Below the pieces are notes generated by a model. It worked only from the letters and a program-made list of their open reading frames with translations. It had not been told where the DNA came from and did no database searches. Source: Athripsodes cinereus (lineage: Eukaryota; Arthropoda; Insecta; Trichoptera; Leptoceridae). From it: 64,000 nt of DNA. The stretch covers positions 27,806,948 through 27,870,947 of the forward strand of contig OX388314.1 in the NCBI GenBank assembly GCA_947579605.1, in the 5' to 3' direction. How positions within the stretch are numbered: the stretch's first letter is position 1; every line of letters begins with the position of its first letter. This document shows, piece after piece, positions 11,688 through 21,659 of this stretch. Both the position numbers and the translations under genes were made by a program.

Positions 11688-14600
11688 ATGCCACCATTAA
11701 TAAAAGTAAAGTTAATAATAAATGATGTTTTAAATGTTTCTGGAATTTATGATTCGGGTTCAAATGTATCATTAATTAATGCTAAATTATTAAAAATACA
11801 ACAAAAACCAGATACAAGAGATATACAAATGGTTAACTTGAAAACTATTAATGGTGAGAAGAAAACTAAAGGTATGGTAACACTTAAAATAAAGATTTTC
11901 AATATTGAAAAGATTATGGATATTTTCATAATAGATAATGAAAATTTTAATTATGATTTTCTAATTGGATTGGATTGCATCAAAAACTTCAGATTAATAC
12001 AAAATGAAGAATTAAAGATAATGCAATGTAATGATAAAAAAGAAAATTACATATTAAGTTTAAATGAAAGAGAAACTTCAAATATTCAAAATGTCGATAT
12101 TCCTGATGTACTAGGAGACAAGAATAAAGAAGATGTTTTTCTACCCACTGAGGTATTACAACGAGAAAACAAACAATCAAAACAATGTGAAATAAATTTC
12201 AATGAACATATTAACTCAGATGGTTTTGAAATGTTTGTAAACCATCTAGATTTATATGAAAAATCACAAATCGATAAGTTGATAGAAAAATACAAATCAG
12301 TCTTTGCAAAAGATAAATATGACATAGGTACTGTGCGAGATTATGAGGCTCATATTGATTTAATGGTGGATAAATACTGTTACAAACGTCCATATAGATG
12401 CACAGCTGAAGATAGAAAAGAAATAGAAGATCAAATATCACAACTATTAAAGAAGAATCTGATTGAGGAATCTTATAGCCCATTTGCTGCTCCAGTAACT
12501 CTGGCTTATAAAAAAGAAGATAACAAGAAAACAAGATTATGTATAGATTTCAGAGAATTGAATAAAATTGTCGTACCTCAATCACAACCATTTCCATTAA
12601 TTGAGGATTTGATGGTGAAAACTGTAAACTGCAAATATTTTTCTACTTTTGATGTAAATTCAGCATTTTGGTCGATACCTTTGAAGATTGAAGATAGACA
12701 CAAAACTGCATTTGTTACACAAGAAGGCCATTATCAATGGACGTGTCTTCCGTTTGGATTAAAGACTGCTCCAGCTATCTTCCAAAGAATATTGAGTAAC
12801 ATCATAAGGAAATACAAACTCTCTGATTTTGCAGTAAATTTTATAGACGATATTTTAATTTTTTCGAAAACTTTTCAAGAACATATACTACATCTAACAA
12901 GACTACTGGAGGCAATAATAACAGAAGGTTTTAGACTAAAATTTTCCAAATGTACTTTTGCAAATAATTATGCCAAATATTTAGGTCACATAATACAAAA
13001 TAATTCAGTAAGACCTCTGAAAGATTATTTAACCGCTGTGAAAAATTTTCCAATACCAGAAACAAGAAAAAATATACGTCAATTCTTAGGAAAAATAAAT
13101 TTTCATCATAAATTTTTACCAAACAGCGCAATTATTCTGGACCCGTTACATAATTTATTACGAAAAGATGTGAAATTCATATGGTCCGACAAATGCCAGA
13201 AATCATTTGAAAAAATAAAAGAATTGCTGTGTTCAGAGCCAATCCTGAATATTTTTGACCCTGAATTACCAATATACATTTACACGGATGCTAGTATCAA
13301 AGGAGTGGGAGCAGTGTTGAAACAAGAAGATAAAAACGAAAACAGTAAGCCGGTTGCTTATTTTTCAAAAAAATTAACTGAAGCACAAAAAAAGAAGAAG
13401 GCAATTTATCTAGAATGTCTGGCAATAAAAGAAGCTGTGAAATATTGGCAACACTGGCTAATGGGAAAAGAATTTATAGTGTACTCAGATCATAAACCAT
13501 TAGAAAATATGAACATCAAGGCCAGAACTGATGAGGAATTAGGGGATTTGATGTATTATTTATCTCAATATAATTTTAAGATAAAATATAACCCAGGAAG
13601 ATTAAATCAAGAAGCAGACTGTTTAAGCAGAAATCCAGTTCTAGAACCAAATGAAAATAATGACGATTTTATAAAAGTAGTAAATTTAGTAAACCTGCAA
13701 GATATAAAAAATGACCAACACATGAATATGGAACTACAAAATAGCAAATTTATATTGGAGAATGATATTTACTACAAAATGTATAAAAAAAGGAAAAAAA
13801 TCATACTATCAGAAGAATATAGTAAAACACTAATAAAAGATGTCCATGATACCTACTGCCACATTGGAAGAACACAAATGATAAATAAAATAACACCATG
13901 CTATACTGCAAAGAATATCATCACAAACATTAAACAAATTTGCGATGAGTGTGAAATTTGTATAAAAAACAAATCAAGGAGGAAATCAAAATATGGTTTA
14001 ATGTCACATTTAGGACCAGCTACACGCCCATTTGAAATTATATCTATTGATACCATAGGAGGGTTTGGAGGATCACGATCAACAAAAAAATATTTACATC
14101 TGCTGGTAGATCATTTCACGAGATATGCTTACATTCTCACATCGAAAAACCAAACCGCAAGTGATTTTATTAAACTGATAAAAAATGTGACACAAAACTA
14201 CAATATTGATATGGTACTAACAGACCAATATCCTGGCATAAATTCAAAAGAATTTAAAGAATTTCTAAAAATGGAAAACATAAGAATAGTTTTCACTGCT
14301 GTGGATTCACCTTTTTCGAATGGGATCAATGAAAGGTTAAATCAAACCTTAGTAAATAAAATAAGATGTAAAATAAATGAAAGTGATAGGAAAACAGCAT
14401 GGACTACTGTTGCACAGAAATGTGTAGAAAAATATAATGAAACAGAACACACAGTCACTAAGTTTGCTCCAAAATACCTTTTGGAAGGCGAAAATGTTAA
14501 TATTTTACCACTAGAATTAAAATCAAAATTTACAAAAGAAGATTTGAATAGAGACAGAAAACTAGCCCTTGAAAATACAATAAAATCTCACAATTATAAT

Positions 14601-14834
14601 AAGAATATATTCGACTTGCATAGGGAAGAATATAAATTGGAAGTGGGAGACAGAGTTTACGTAGAAAATGGAAATCGACTAAATAGGAAGAAAATGGATG
14701 AATTAAAGATTGGACCATACAAAATTTTAAAGAAAATTTCAAACTCAATCTATGAAGTTGATACCGGACACAAGAAAACAGAGTCAAATTTCTACCACAT
14801 TACGAAACTTTTTCCAGTATTTGTTATTAAGTGA
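11688..14834 (+). CDS. pol: Pol polyprotein (protease, RT, RNase H, integrase)
   Basis: 1048 residues if counted from the ATG 2 nt after gag. More likely it is made as a Gag-Pol fusion by -1 frameshift. Domains in order: an aspartic protease with the active motif YDSGS (D22); reverse transcriptase at ~230-420 with CIDFRELNK, LPFGLKTAP and the catalytic FIDD (D387, D388), which has Phe in place of the usual Tyr; RNase H from ~525 with YTDAS (D534), YLECLAIKEA and YSDHKPL; an integrase zinc-binding H-x4-H-x26-C-x2-C near 720-760; then an integrase core D788, D846, E882 (DD35E). The tail carries a GPY/F-type module (KIGPYKIL) and no chromodomain I can recognise. It copies element RNA into DNA and inserts it. 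No stop or frameshift, so it may be active. Confidence 0.95.
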   Translation: MPPLIKVKLIINDVLNVSGIYDSGSNVSLINAKLLKIQQKPDTRDIQMVNLKTINGEKKTKGMVTLKIKIFNIEKIMDIFIIDNENFNYDFLIGLDCIKNFRLIQNEELKIMQCNDKKENYILSLNERETSNIQNVDIPDVLGDKNKEDVFLPTEVLQRENKQSKQCEINFNEHINSDGFEMFVNHLDLYEKSQIDKLIEKYKSVFAKDKYDIGTVRDYEAHIDLMVDKYCYKRPYRCTAEDRKEIEDQISQLLKKNLIEESYSPFAAPVTLAYKKEDNKKTRLCIDFRELNKIVVPQSQPFPLIEDLMVKTVNCKYFSTFDVNSAFWSIPLKIEDRHKTAFVTQEGHYQWTCLPFGLKTAPAIFQRILSNIIRKYKLSDFAVNFIDDILIFSKTFQEHILHLTRLLEAIITEGFRLKFSKCTFANNYAKYLGHIIQNNSVRPLKDYLTAVKNFPIPETRKNIRQFLGKINFHHKFLPNSAIILDPLHNLLRKDVKFIWSDKCQKSFEKIKELLCSEPILNIFDPELPIYIYTDASIKGVGAVLKQEDKNENSKPVAYFSKKLTEAQKKKKAIYLECLAIKEAVKYWQHWLMGKEFIVYSDHKPLENMNIKARTDEELGDLMYYLSQYNFKIKYNPGRLNQEADCLSRNPVLEPNENNDDFIKVVNLVNLQDIKNDQHMNMELQNSKFILENDIYYKMYKKRKKIILSEEYSKTLIKDVHDTYCHIGRTQMINKITPCYTAKNIITNIKQICDECEICIKNKSRRKSKYGLMSHLGPATRPFEIISIDTIGGFGGSRSTKKYLHLLVDHFTRYAYILTSKNQTASDFIKLIKNVTQNYNIDMVLTDQYPGINSKEFKEFLKMENIRIVFTAVDSPFSNGINERLNQTLVNKIRCKINESDRKTAWTTVAQKCVEKYNETEHTVTKFAPKYLLEGENVNILPLELKSKFTKEDLNRDRKLALENTIKSHNYNKNIFDLHREEYKLEVGDRVYVENGNRLNRKKMDELKIGPYKILKKISNSIYEVDTGHKKTESNFYHITKLFPVFVIK

Positions 14835-14873
14835 ACAATTACGTACGTTGTCACTTGTAATTGTTTTTTTCTT

Positions 14874-14883
14874 GGAGGGGAGG
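14874..14883 (+). promoter_or_regulatory. Polypurine tract
   Basis: ggaggggagg is the only purine-G run in the region and abuts TGTAAAG of the 3' LTR. It is the expected primer for plus-strand DNA synthesis. Confidence 0.85.
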
Positions 14884-15185
14884 TGTAAAGAAAACCACCT
14901 ACCTACTCATAGGAGTGATTTCCTTTAGTTTATTTATTTGAATTTAGAATTTTTGTTTTGACAGTTGGTAAAATAATTTTGTTTGTAATTTTGTGTTAGT
15001 TTTGAAAGACCTGAAGTAAAGACTTTAAATGTTGTTTTTTTGATATTATTTCAGGTAATTGTTTTATTATTGTTTATTTTATTTTTAGTAATATTTAGTT
15101 TCTTTAGTTTAAATAATGTTTTTAATAAATTTTTGATATTATTTCAGAAAAACACTGATTGCTTTATTTCAAGTATAAACTTACA
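14884..15185 (+). repeat. 3' LTR
   Basis: 302 bp, identical to the 5' LTR except for T at 14930 where the 5' copy has G. It ends CTTACA, followed by ttatatatatatg of the target. Confidence 0.95.
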
Positions 15186-16770
15186 TTATATATATATGAA
15201 AATCATCATTAGGCATTCTAGTTGTAATTACATTGTTAAGTTTGAGGATTAAGTCAACGTTATTATTCGAAATACAAAATAATAATTATAATTATGTGCC
15301 TATATTCTGTATAATTACAATAATGTACCTGGTAGTAGTATAAGTATTAATATAGCCTTAATTAATTAAATATTTACTTTTTAATATTTATCCCTAACAC
15401 GCCTCTGGACTTAAGGGACGGACTGACCACGGACATTTTAGATTATTCCCATTGGGAATGAGAAACTTATCCAAGGATTTCCAAATCTAACATAGTCGAA
15501 TTACATAATAATGAGCTCTTATAGGGACAGTTTACTTTATTATTCATAGAATTGAGAGTCACCCAAGTTGGAAAACTGGGGCAAACATTGCAAAACTGCA
15601 AAAAAGTTTGAAGCTCTCATTTAGTTACTCTAATGGACAAATATTAGCAAGTTGTTAAGCCAATAAATTTGTGTAATTGGCCAATGTTGATTTTAAAGAG
15701 AATACAAACTTTTACATTAAATATTTATTAAGATAGGTTTTTTATTATTTCGTTTTCTGTTTCCTAATAAAATGACATTACTTTTTACTAAACAAAGTAT
15801 TACCGAATCAATGTACCTATATTATATGGTTATTAAGTATTACTCTTAATTTTGATTGACCTTATTAAGCAGCTTAACTTCCATAAATTTCATTAAATTT
15901 TTCATAAAAGCTCTCTCATTCAATGTGCTCAACAATTGTCCATACTTTCCCTTGCCTTTTTTTATAACAATACTTCCCTGACGACTTCTTCAATATGAGC
16001 GCATTCCAACTTTTTATACAACATCATCATATTTTTAACCAAGTCTTTACGATGAATCTTCCTTACTCCAAATTTCATTGATTCTTGGGTTGCTTGTCCC
16101 GCTTCCTTGTGTTATAAAAAAAGGATAAAGCATTGGACGAGTCGGTAGTTTACATTGTTCTAAAATAAATCTTTTTTAAGAGCTTTTGCACACCAACGCT
16201 ACAATTTGCAAACAGAATATCTCGTTTAAGATATTATTCGACTTTAGTTTAGAATCGCAAAAAGTTGGTTCATGAGGATTTAGTACAAATAGTTTAAAGC
16301 ACATTGTAGTAAGCTACGATTATTGTCGTTTTATTATTTATACAACCTAAATTATTATTATTAGTATTCCAAGTGGTTTAAGCTTTTCAGCGGAATGAAA
16401 CAGCTGATGTTTGCATAAGCTTGCTCTGTTGGATTTATGATTTAGCAAACAAATGTTTTAATTGAATGACGACGCTGGATGCTTTTAATTCCCTCAGGGT
16501 TCAGGAGAAGTCCTTTTTTTGTGAATACTATCTGCTGTTACGTTAAATAAAGTTCGTTCGTGACTTTGGTACATTGTATTCTATCTAAATAATTTGCATT
16601 GTTGTGAAAATACCACTGTTTAGGAAATTTATAAATTCTGTGAATTTCTTCAAACTGTATTTCAAGAGGAAGTGTTCAGTAATCAATACATGTATGACAT
16701 TTTCGTCCTTTTAGGTGTCAGTGATACTTTAATTAAAGTACATAAATATGAATGCTGTGAGGTATTTTGA
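15186..16770. other. No gene supported; possible coding remnant at 15890-16110 (-)
   Basis: The minus strand of about 16108-15965 reads as a lysine-rich, helix-like peptide (QATQESMKFGVRKIHRKDL). A second peptide (KKGKGKYGQLLSTLNERAF) follows in another frame near 15960-15880. The composition is protein-like but frames are broken, and I do not recognise the family. The rest is AT-rich without features. Confidence 0.2.
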
Positions 16771-16774
16771 AAGC

Positions 16775-17000
16775 TATGTAGAACAACTGGTCACGAGATG
16801 TAGGTAACGGCTATCGCAGTCAGCTTGCACCTTCATGGTCCTGGGTTCGATTCTCGGCTGGATTATGAATTTACATCCGCATCTCAGGGTTTGGAGAAAA
16901 ACTCTCCGAGAGCAGACCTTTGTCTAGTGGGGCAATTTATTCCATAATGCTGTTTTTTGTTTGTTTGTATATACTGTTTTGGAATAAATAAATAAAAAAA
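16775..17000 (+). repeat. tRNA-derived SINE, nearly complete
   Basis: Starts near gaacaactggtcacgag, with an A-box-like tgtaggtaacgg at ~16798-16810 and a B-box gggttcgattctc at 16843-16855, then a body (ctcagggtttggag...) and a short A-rich tail (aataaataaataaaaaaa) ending near 17000. The head resembles tRNA-type SINEs, transcribed by polymerase III and mobilised by LINE proteins. Confidence 0.7.
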
Positions 17001-17049
17001 ATATGTAAGTTATAATACTGATAACTGGGTACAGAAAGGATAAAAAAAA

Positions 17050-17195
17050 TACAATTCAGCGATGAGGAATGTCTCCCTTTCAGAAGGTTCTTTTTGTATT
17101 GGTACGGAGAGGACAATTTGCGTTTTATTATTCGCAGTTGTTCCGCTGGCTAATCTGCTTGTGACATATGTCGTAATTGTATAGCAGTAGTATTA
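17050..17195 (+). repeat. LINE 3'-end family 1 copy
   Basis: Shares attcagcgatgagg, attggtacggagagga and the terminal gtcgtaattgtatagcagtag with the other family-1 copies. Diverged. Confidence 0.55.
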
Positions 17196-17283
17196 AAATT
17201 AAATAGGTACCTTATCTTTCTTATTACGTCAGAACTATTAAAAACTCGAATATCTCGATCGAAAAATCAATATTAGTCATTAT

Positions 17284-18142
17284 AAGGTTATAAGAACCTA
17301 AATTGAGCAAATCAGTTTGCTTAGGAGAATACGCCACTGTCTTCCAGGCAGAAATGAGCGCCATTTTGGAGTGTGCTCATATGAAACTTCACCGATCATA
17401 CCACAACAAAAAGATCTATATCCTTTCGGATAGCCAGGCGGCGCTTAAAGCCCTAGGTTCCGTAGAGGTGAGATCTAAACTAACCTTTGAATGTATACAG
17501 GTTCTAAATCGCCTGGGCGGGAATAACGCCGTAAGGCTGGTTTGGGTACCGGGGCATTGTGGAGTCATAGGCAACGAAGCTGCCGATGAACTTGCTAGAA
17601 CTGGCGCTGAGAGTCTACCAATAGGTCCTGAGCCTATATGCGGATTACCGTCTAGCACTATCAGGCTTAGCCTAAAAAACTGGGCCATGGATCAAAGCCA
17701 TGAAATTTGGTCCAACAGCATAGGGTTGAAGCACGCGAAGGAACTGATGACAGGGTACTCGCGGAAATTCACCACAGAAGTTTTAAAACTTAATAAAAAT
17801 CAAATAAGGATTCTAACCCGGACCTTGACAGGACACTGCAGACTAAGGAAGCATATGACAAAAATTGGATTGTCAGATACCCCAACCTGCAGATTTTGTT
17901 CAGAGGATAATGAAACGCCCATCCACATCCTCTGTAACTGTGACGCACTCGCTCGCAACCGAAGTCACATCCTCGGAGGTCCACTACTGGACTCTGAGAA
18001 AGTGAGACTTCTCACACCAAGACAAATAGTGAGCTACATGACGCACCGCAGAAGGATGTCACAATAGATCTGTTATGGTCGCAGTGACACAAGGGATGTA
18101 AGGTCCCTTGACCTTTTAAAAAAAAAAAAAAGGTTATAAGAA
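17284..18142 (+). mobile_element. 5'-truncated RNase-H-bearing LINE with 13-bp target duplication
   Basis: The unit lies between direct repeats aaggttataagaa at 17284-17296 and 18130-18142, and ends in a poly(A) run (about 18118-18131) after a ~55-nt 3' UTR. This is a complete, 5'-truncated target-primed insertion. The coding part spans 17297-18067. Confidence 0.9.
17297..18067 (+). pseudogene. LINE ORF2 C-terminus: RNase H and CCHC zinc finger
   Basis: 256 codons are open from the truncation point. The RNase H domain runs over residues ~10-105, with catalytic Glu in FQAEMSAI, Asp in ILSDSQAALKAL and the late WVPGHCGVIGNEAADELAR block. The first beta strand with the first catalytic Asp is missing because of the truncation. 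Near residue 195 a zinc finger of form C-x2-C-x8-H-x4-C (CRFC...HILCNC) follows, typical of the C-terminus of RNase-H-carrying insect LINEs (I/R1/LOA-like group; I cannot say which). No start codon is meaningful. The frame has no stops, so the insertion is fairly young. Confidence 0.85.
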
Positions 18143-18885
18143 GCAAATTTCTTCTTTATGTTTCCAAAAAAGTCGTTTACTTCGATTTAAAGAATAAATA
18201 AATCTATTTGATCCTAAAAAAATAACAATATAAAATACGTGAGACAAAAAAAAATATCGTTTTTTTATCACAATACCCTAACCATGAACATCGGCATCAT
18301 CGCTTTGGCGCTGTTAACAACCAAAATCGTTCGGGCATTATGTATTAACTATTCATTCAAAAGACTTTATATAAGCCTTCCATACAAAACTTTTTATCCT
18401 CTTTCCGTTACATATGATCATCATAATAATATTTTATTTATTTACATACCCAAAAAGGCAACTTTCACATAACGGAAATGCGTGGTTACGTCACGATACT
18501 TGATCTTGATCCACCTAACGAGAAAAAATTAATGCAAATCAAAGAAACAACCTTTTTTTTGATCTCATATTATTTTCAAAATCTGGTGTCTAAATGGTGT
18601 CAAAACAATTAAGCTCAATACAAATGTTAAGAATATTTACTGGATCAACTGGATTATTGTGTTTACATGGTTGTATAATCTAGATGTCTGATTGGTTTTG
18701 TAATCTGGGCGTTGTGTCCAAATGACAATGTTTAGAAAAGAAACATTTATTGCAAATCCTGAAAGCTACCATTTTTTTGGATTTAATGTTTCAGGACTCG
18801 AATGGATCAATATCTCCCGTATAAATGGCGTCAAAACACTTAAGATAAACTATATTATTGTATTTTTTTTTTAAATTAAACACGT
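18143..18885. other. No gene seen
   Basis: AT-rich. A 77-residue open frame at 18239-18472 has no recognisable content. Confidence 0.45.
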
Positions 18886-18887
18886 AA

Positions 18888-18931
18888 TTGCCTGACGATG
18901 AGAGCGGAAGCTCTTGAAAGCCGGCTCGCAA
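18888..18931 (+). ncRNA. Hammerhead-ribozyme-like motif with three helices
   Basis: Core CTGACGATGA (18892-18901), stem II GAGC-GGAA-GCTC (18902-18913), GAA (18916-18918), palindromic stem III AGCCGGCT (18919-18926), then C (18927). The flanks ttgc (18888-18891) and gcaa (18928-18931) are complementary and form a 4-bp stem I. The core is longer than the canonical CTGATGA by three bases, and TT sits before GAA, so catalytic activity is uncertain. The overall layout is that of a type I hammerhead. Confidence 0.5.
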
Positions 18932-18984
18932 AAATAAATAAAGTCAATAGTGGAATAACTAAATATCGTGTTTCATATTAAAAA

Positions 18985-19030
18985 TTATTGATATGAACTT
19001 CCACCAAGAACCGTCGGTCGATAAATTAAA
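18985..19030 (+). repeat. Short repeat, gaacttccaccaag...cggtcgataaatta
   Basis: The same block is found at 53700-53745 on this strand and at 33270-33295 on the other. It lies 3' of hammerhead-like or LINE sequence each time. Family unknown. Confidence 0.5.
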
Positions 19031-19255
19031 CTTTGTATTATTGTGTATACATCATTCCCTAATCGAGATGTCAGATTAGTTTTTTTCATCTGCGCGTTGT
19101 GATTAAATCCAGTAAAACAATAAAAAAACCTTAATAATAATAATAATCTGGACAATTTATTTAGCGCCGTTTTGTGGTACAAACCACCGCAAGGGCGCAT
19201 TTTCAGTTTTTATTTTAAATTAATTTATTGCTATTATCAAATTTTAATATATTTT

Positions 19256-19394
19256 ATAAGATTAATCAGAGCGCAAGGAATGTCGTGGAAAGAGGTGACG
19301 CAATTGGCACAGAGACGCTCTGAATGGAGGAGGCTGGTTTCTGCCCTGTGCTCCCGAGAGGAGCGTTGAGGGCGATGATGATGATAAGATTAAT
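19256..19394 (+). mobile_element. RTE-like LINE group A, 117-bp copy with target duplication
   Basis: Bounded by exact 11-bp repeats ataagattaat at 19256-19266 and 19384-19394. The insert 19267-19383 encodes the last ~34 residues of the group A ORF2 (RAQGMSWKEVTQLAQRRSEW... to CSREER and stop), then the (GATG) tail. One of the shortest intact copies, it shows exactly where the element's 3' end lies. Confidence 0.9.
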
Positions 19395-19541
19395 TTAATT
19401 CGAAATAAATAAAACAAGCGTTTTATTCTACTATTGATTTAATTTATGAGAGACGTCTTTCGTCTTATGAGGACATTGTCAATCTATTTATTTCGATATG
19501 GAATTCTACTACCTAAACACCGACACAGTGAATTAATTTAA
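19389..19541 (+). mobile_element. Foldback family H, single-arm copy with 10-bp target duplication
   Basis: The 133-bp unit 19399-19531 lies between attaatttaa at 19389-19398 and 19532-19541. It contains tttattctactattgattt, gagacgtctttcgtctta and ends with ctacctaaacaccgacacag. The minus strand of the middle reads GAC-GAA-AGACGTCT-C, the 3' half of a hammerhead-like motif. Other family members (25.3, 35.4, 39.0, 50.4 kb) carry this unit as inverted pairs. Confidence 0.7.
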
Positions 19542-19544
19542 CTA

Positions 19545-20285
19545 TTGAATTTTTTTTAATGAATTTGTAATTGTCACAAATTTGAAATATGAAACAATTA
19601 TGTGAGTTCTAATTGTAGGTATTATTAATTGTCACAAATTTTATCCACTAGTTCATTTGTTTTTATATTATTGTAATATTTAATTAGTTTGAAAATAATT
19701 TAACACTAAAAAAAAAATTATCTTTATAGAACTATTGAAACCAAAAACACTGTATTAAAACTTTGCTATTTTGAATCATTATTAGACAATATTTTAATTT
19801 TTAAAAATGGGACCTCTGAGGTTTCTGGCAGACACTACGGGCGCCATCCACCGACAATGTAATATTAAATATAAGAAATAATAAATTAGTATATATGGTC
19901 TTTTTAACAGTTAATTATTCATATGACAATGATACATGAAAAAAGTAATAATCAAGGTAATTTAAATAAAAGATAAAATAATCAAGTATTATTTGAGTAT
20001 CCGACGGATATCCAAAACAGTTTTTTAAGTGTAAGAACGTCCAAGCCTTAGTGGTACTATTAATGCGGTGTAGTACGGTTAACATAATGTTTATGTAGTG
20101 AATAATTTATTAATGTTATGCCAATCCACACCTGCCTTTTTATTTTTATTATTATTTTTTGCAATACGGATTTTGTTCTTTGAATTATGTTGAAAGTTTC
20201 TGAGGTTTAAGGTTAAAAAAATATATATAAGAAAGAAAAACGTAAAAAAATGATTAAAATCATGAAAAAGTTGCCTAAAAAACTG
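19545..20285. other. No gene seen
   Basis: AT-rich with A runs. No open frame or repeat that I can name. Confidence 0.45.
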
Positions 20286-20289
20286 TATT

Positions 20290-20475
20290 ATACTATATCC
20301 TTACACCGTATCGCAAGTGGGATAGGCACAGAGGACGATAGACCCTATAAACTTTTCCCTATACACTTTTTTTTTGCCTCCATACACACGCACGCCTGTT
20401 TCTGTTACTCAACACGCGGTCGTTGTTAATTTGGTCCACGTGATTAAATCACGTAGTTTTTAGACGTCACAAACT
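20290..20475 (-). repeat. LINE 3'-end family 2 copy
   Basis: Shares ccttacaccgtatcgcaagt...gataggcacagaggac, ctcaacacgcggtcg and the ccacgtg block with the copy at 39.6 kb. Degenerate: the coding phase is lost. Confidence 0.6.
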
Positions 20476-20914
20476 GCCTTTTTCAGATAAATACGCGCTT
20501 TTTGTAATTTTTCACTGTACATTCGTTCCACATGTCTAAATCCAAAGAAACTTCTTTGGAAAAACAAGACAAAAACACACATTGAAATCAAAATTCTCCT
20601 CATGGCGGGAGTGGAAAGTGAATTGAAATAATTTGATATTTGAGGCGTCGTTGTATTAAAAAATCCTTACAATGTGAATTGCAAAAGTTCATAACAATAA
20701 ACATTGAATATTAAACGCTTTTCCGTTATAAGATTTTCGAAATATTAATTCGAAAGCGTTTCGCCGACCAGCTGTTGCACAACCCTTTAAATCAGTTTTT
20801 TATTAAAAAATAATGAACCATTAATTAGCTAATTCTTACATACTATGATGTTATGTTTAATAGATAAAGTAAGGATTTTGATCATAAACCTTTTTTTTCT
20901 TTTCATGTAATTCC

Positions 20915-21100
20915 CGGCAAAAAATTGGTCTCCCACTTTTTTTATTTATGTTTGAGTGTCCTGTAAAAAAACATTTTCAATTCAGCGATGAGATATGCCA
21001 CCCATCCACGATATGTAGAGGACAGCTCTAACGTGTTTATCATAATATGCAGTTAAGTCTACAAGCTAACCTATTTGAAGGATATGCCGTGATGGTAAAA
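20915..21100 (+). repeat. LINE 3'-end family 1 copy
   Basis: Contains ggtctcccactttt, gagtgtcctgtaaaa, attcagcgatgaga...ccacccatcc and ends with atgccgtgatggta near 21095. Confidence 0.6.
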
Positions 21101-21197
21101 AAAATATTAAGGAGTATCCTATAAGATTAACTGATTGCAATAAACTTGCAAATCGTCCTTCTCAGCTAATGAAAATTGAGACTTTCAAGATCACATT

Positions 21198-21655
21198 AAA
21201 TTCTAATAGTTCTGCGACCGGTTTCGACATATTAGTCTCATTGACGAGCCGATCAAAAATTTTCCATACTTAATGAAAAATTCTGCATACAATCATTAAA
21301 TTTATATTGTTCACAAGAATAAAATCAAATCTCTAAATTTAAAACATCGCTTAAATATTTATATTTAAAAATAAACTGAAAGTGTACAAATATATTATTT
21401 CCACTGGAATTTATTTATTTATACAAATTCTAATAGTTCTGCGACCGGTTTCGACATATTAGTCTCATTGACGAGCTGATCAAAAATTTTCCATACTTAA
21501 TGAAAAATTCTGCATACAATCATTAAATTTATATTGTTCACAAGAATAAAATCAAATCTCTAAATTTAAAACATCGCTTTAATATTTATATTTAAAAATA
21601 AACTGAAAGTGTACAAATATATTATTTTCACTAGAATTTATTTATTTATACAAAT
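21198..21655 (-). repeat. Two tandem 227-bp units, each with a hammerhead-like motif
   Basis: The block starting ttctaatagttctgcg at 21201 repeats at 21428, a period of 227 bp with only a few differences across the unit, and the second copy ends near 21655. On the minus strand each unit holds TCAATGA, a stem II GAC-TAATAT-GTC, then GAA and the palindrome ACCGGT followed by C (motifs near 21250-21213 and 21477-21440). Tandem repeats with one hammerhead per unit are how Penelope pseudo-LTRs and small retrozymes are arranged. The core's first bases deviate from CTGATGA, so activity is doubtful. Confidence 0.65.
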
Positions 21656-21659
21656 TCAA

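Larger units (their letters stand above)
10560..15185 (+). mobile_element. Full-length Ty3/Gypsy LTR retrotransposon
   Basis: A 4626-bp element with 302-bp LTRs, a very short leader, gag, pol and a polypurine tract (ggaggggagg, 14874-14883) abutting the 3' LTR. LTRs begin TGTAA and end TTACA, a perfect terminal inverted repeat. The two LTRs differ at one base (G at 10606, T at 14930), so the insertion is recent. Both reading frames are intact. There is no env-like frame after pol: only about 40 nt separate the pol stop from the polypurine tract. It sits inside a (TA)n tract, so the target duplication is ambiguous: tata or tatata if ttata is counted within the LTR, otherwise atata against ttata. 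The clade within Ty3/Gypsy cannot be told by eye. Confidence 0.95.

Noticed and set aside
14835..14873. Possible env gene of the LTR element
   Set aside because: Only about 40 nt lie between the pol stop and the polypurine tract, so there is no room for a third gene.
17416..17688. 90-codon minus-strand frame inside the RNase H LINE
   Set aside because: Shadow of the real plus-strand coding frame.
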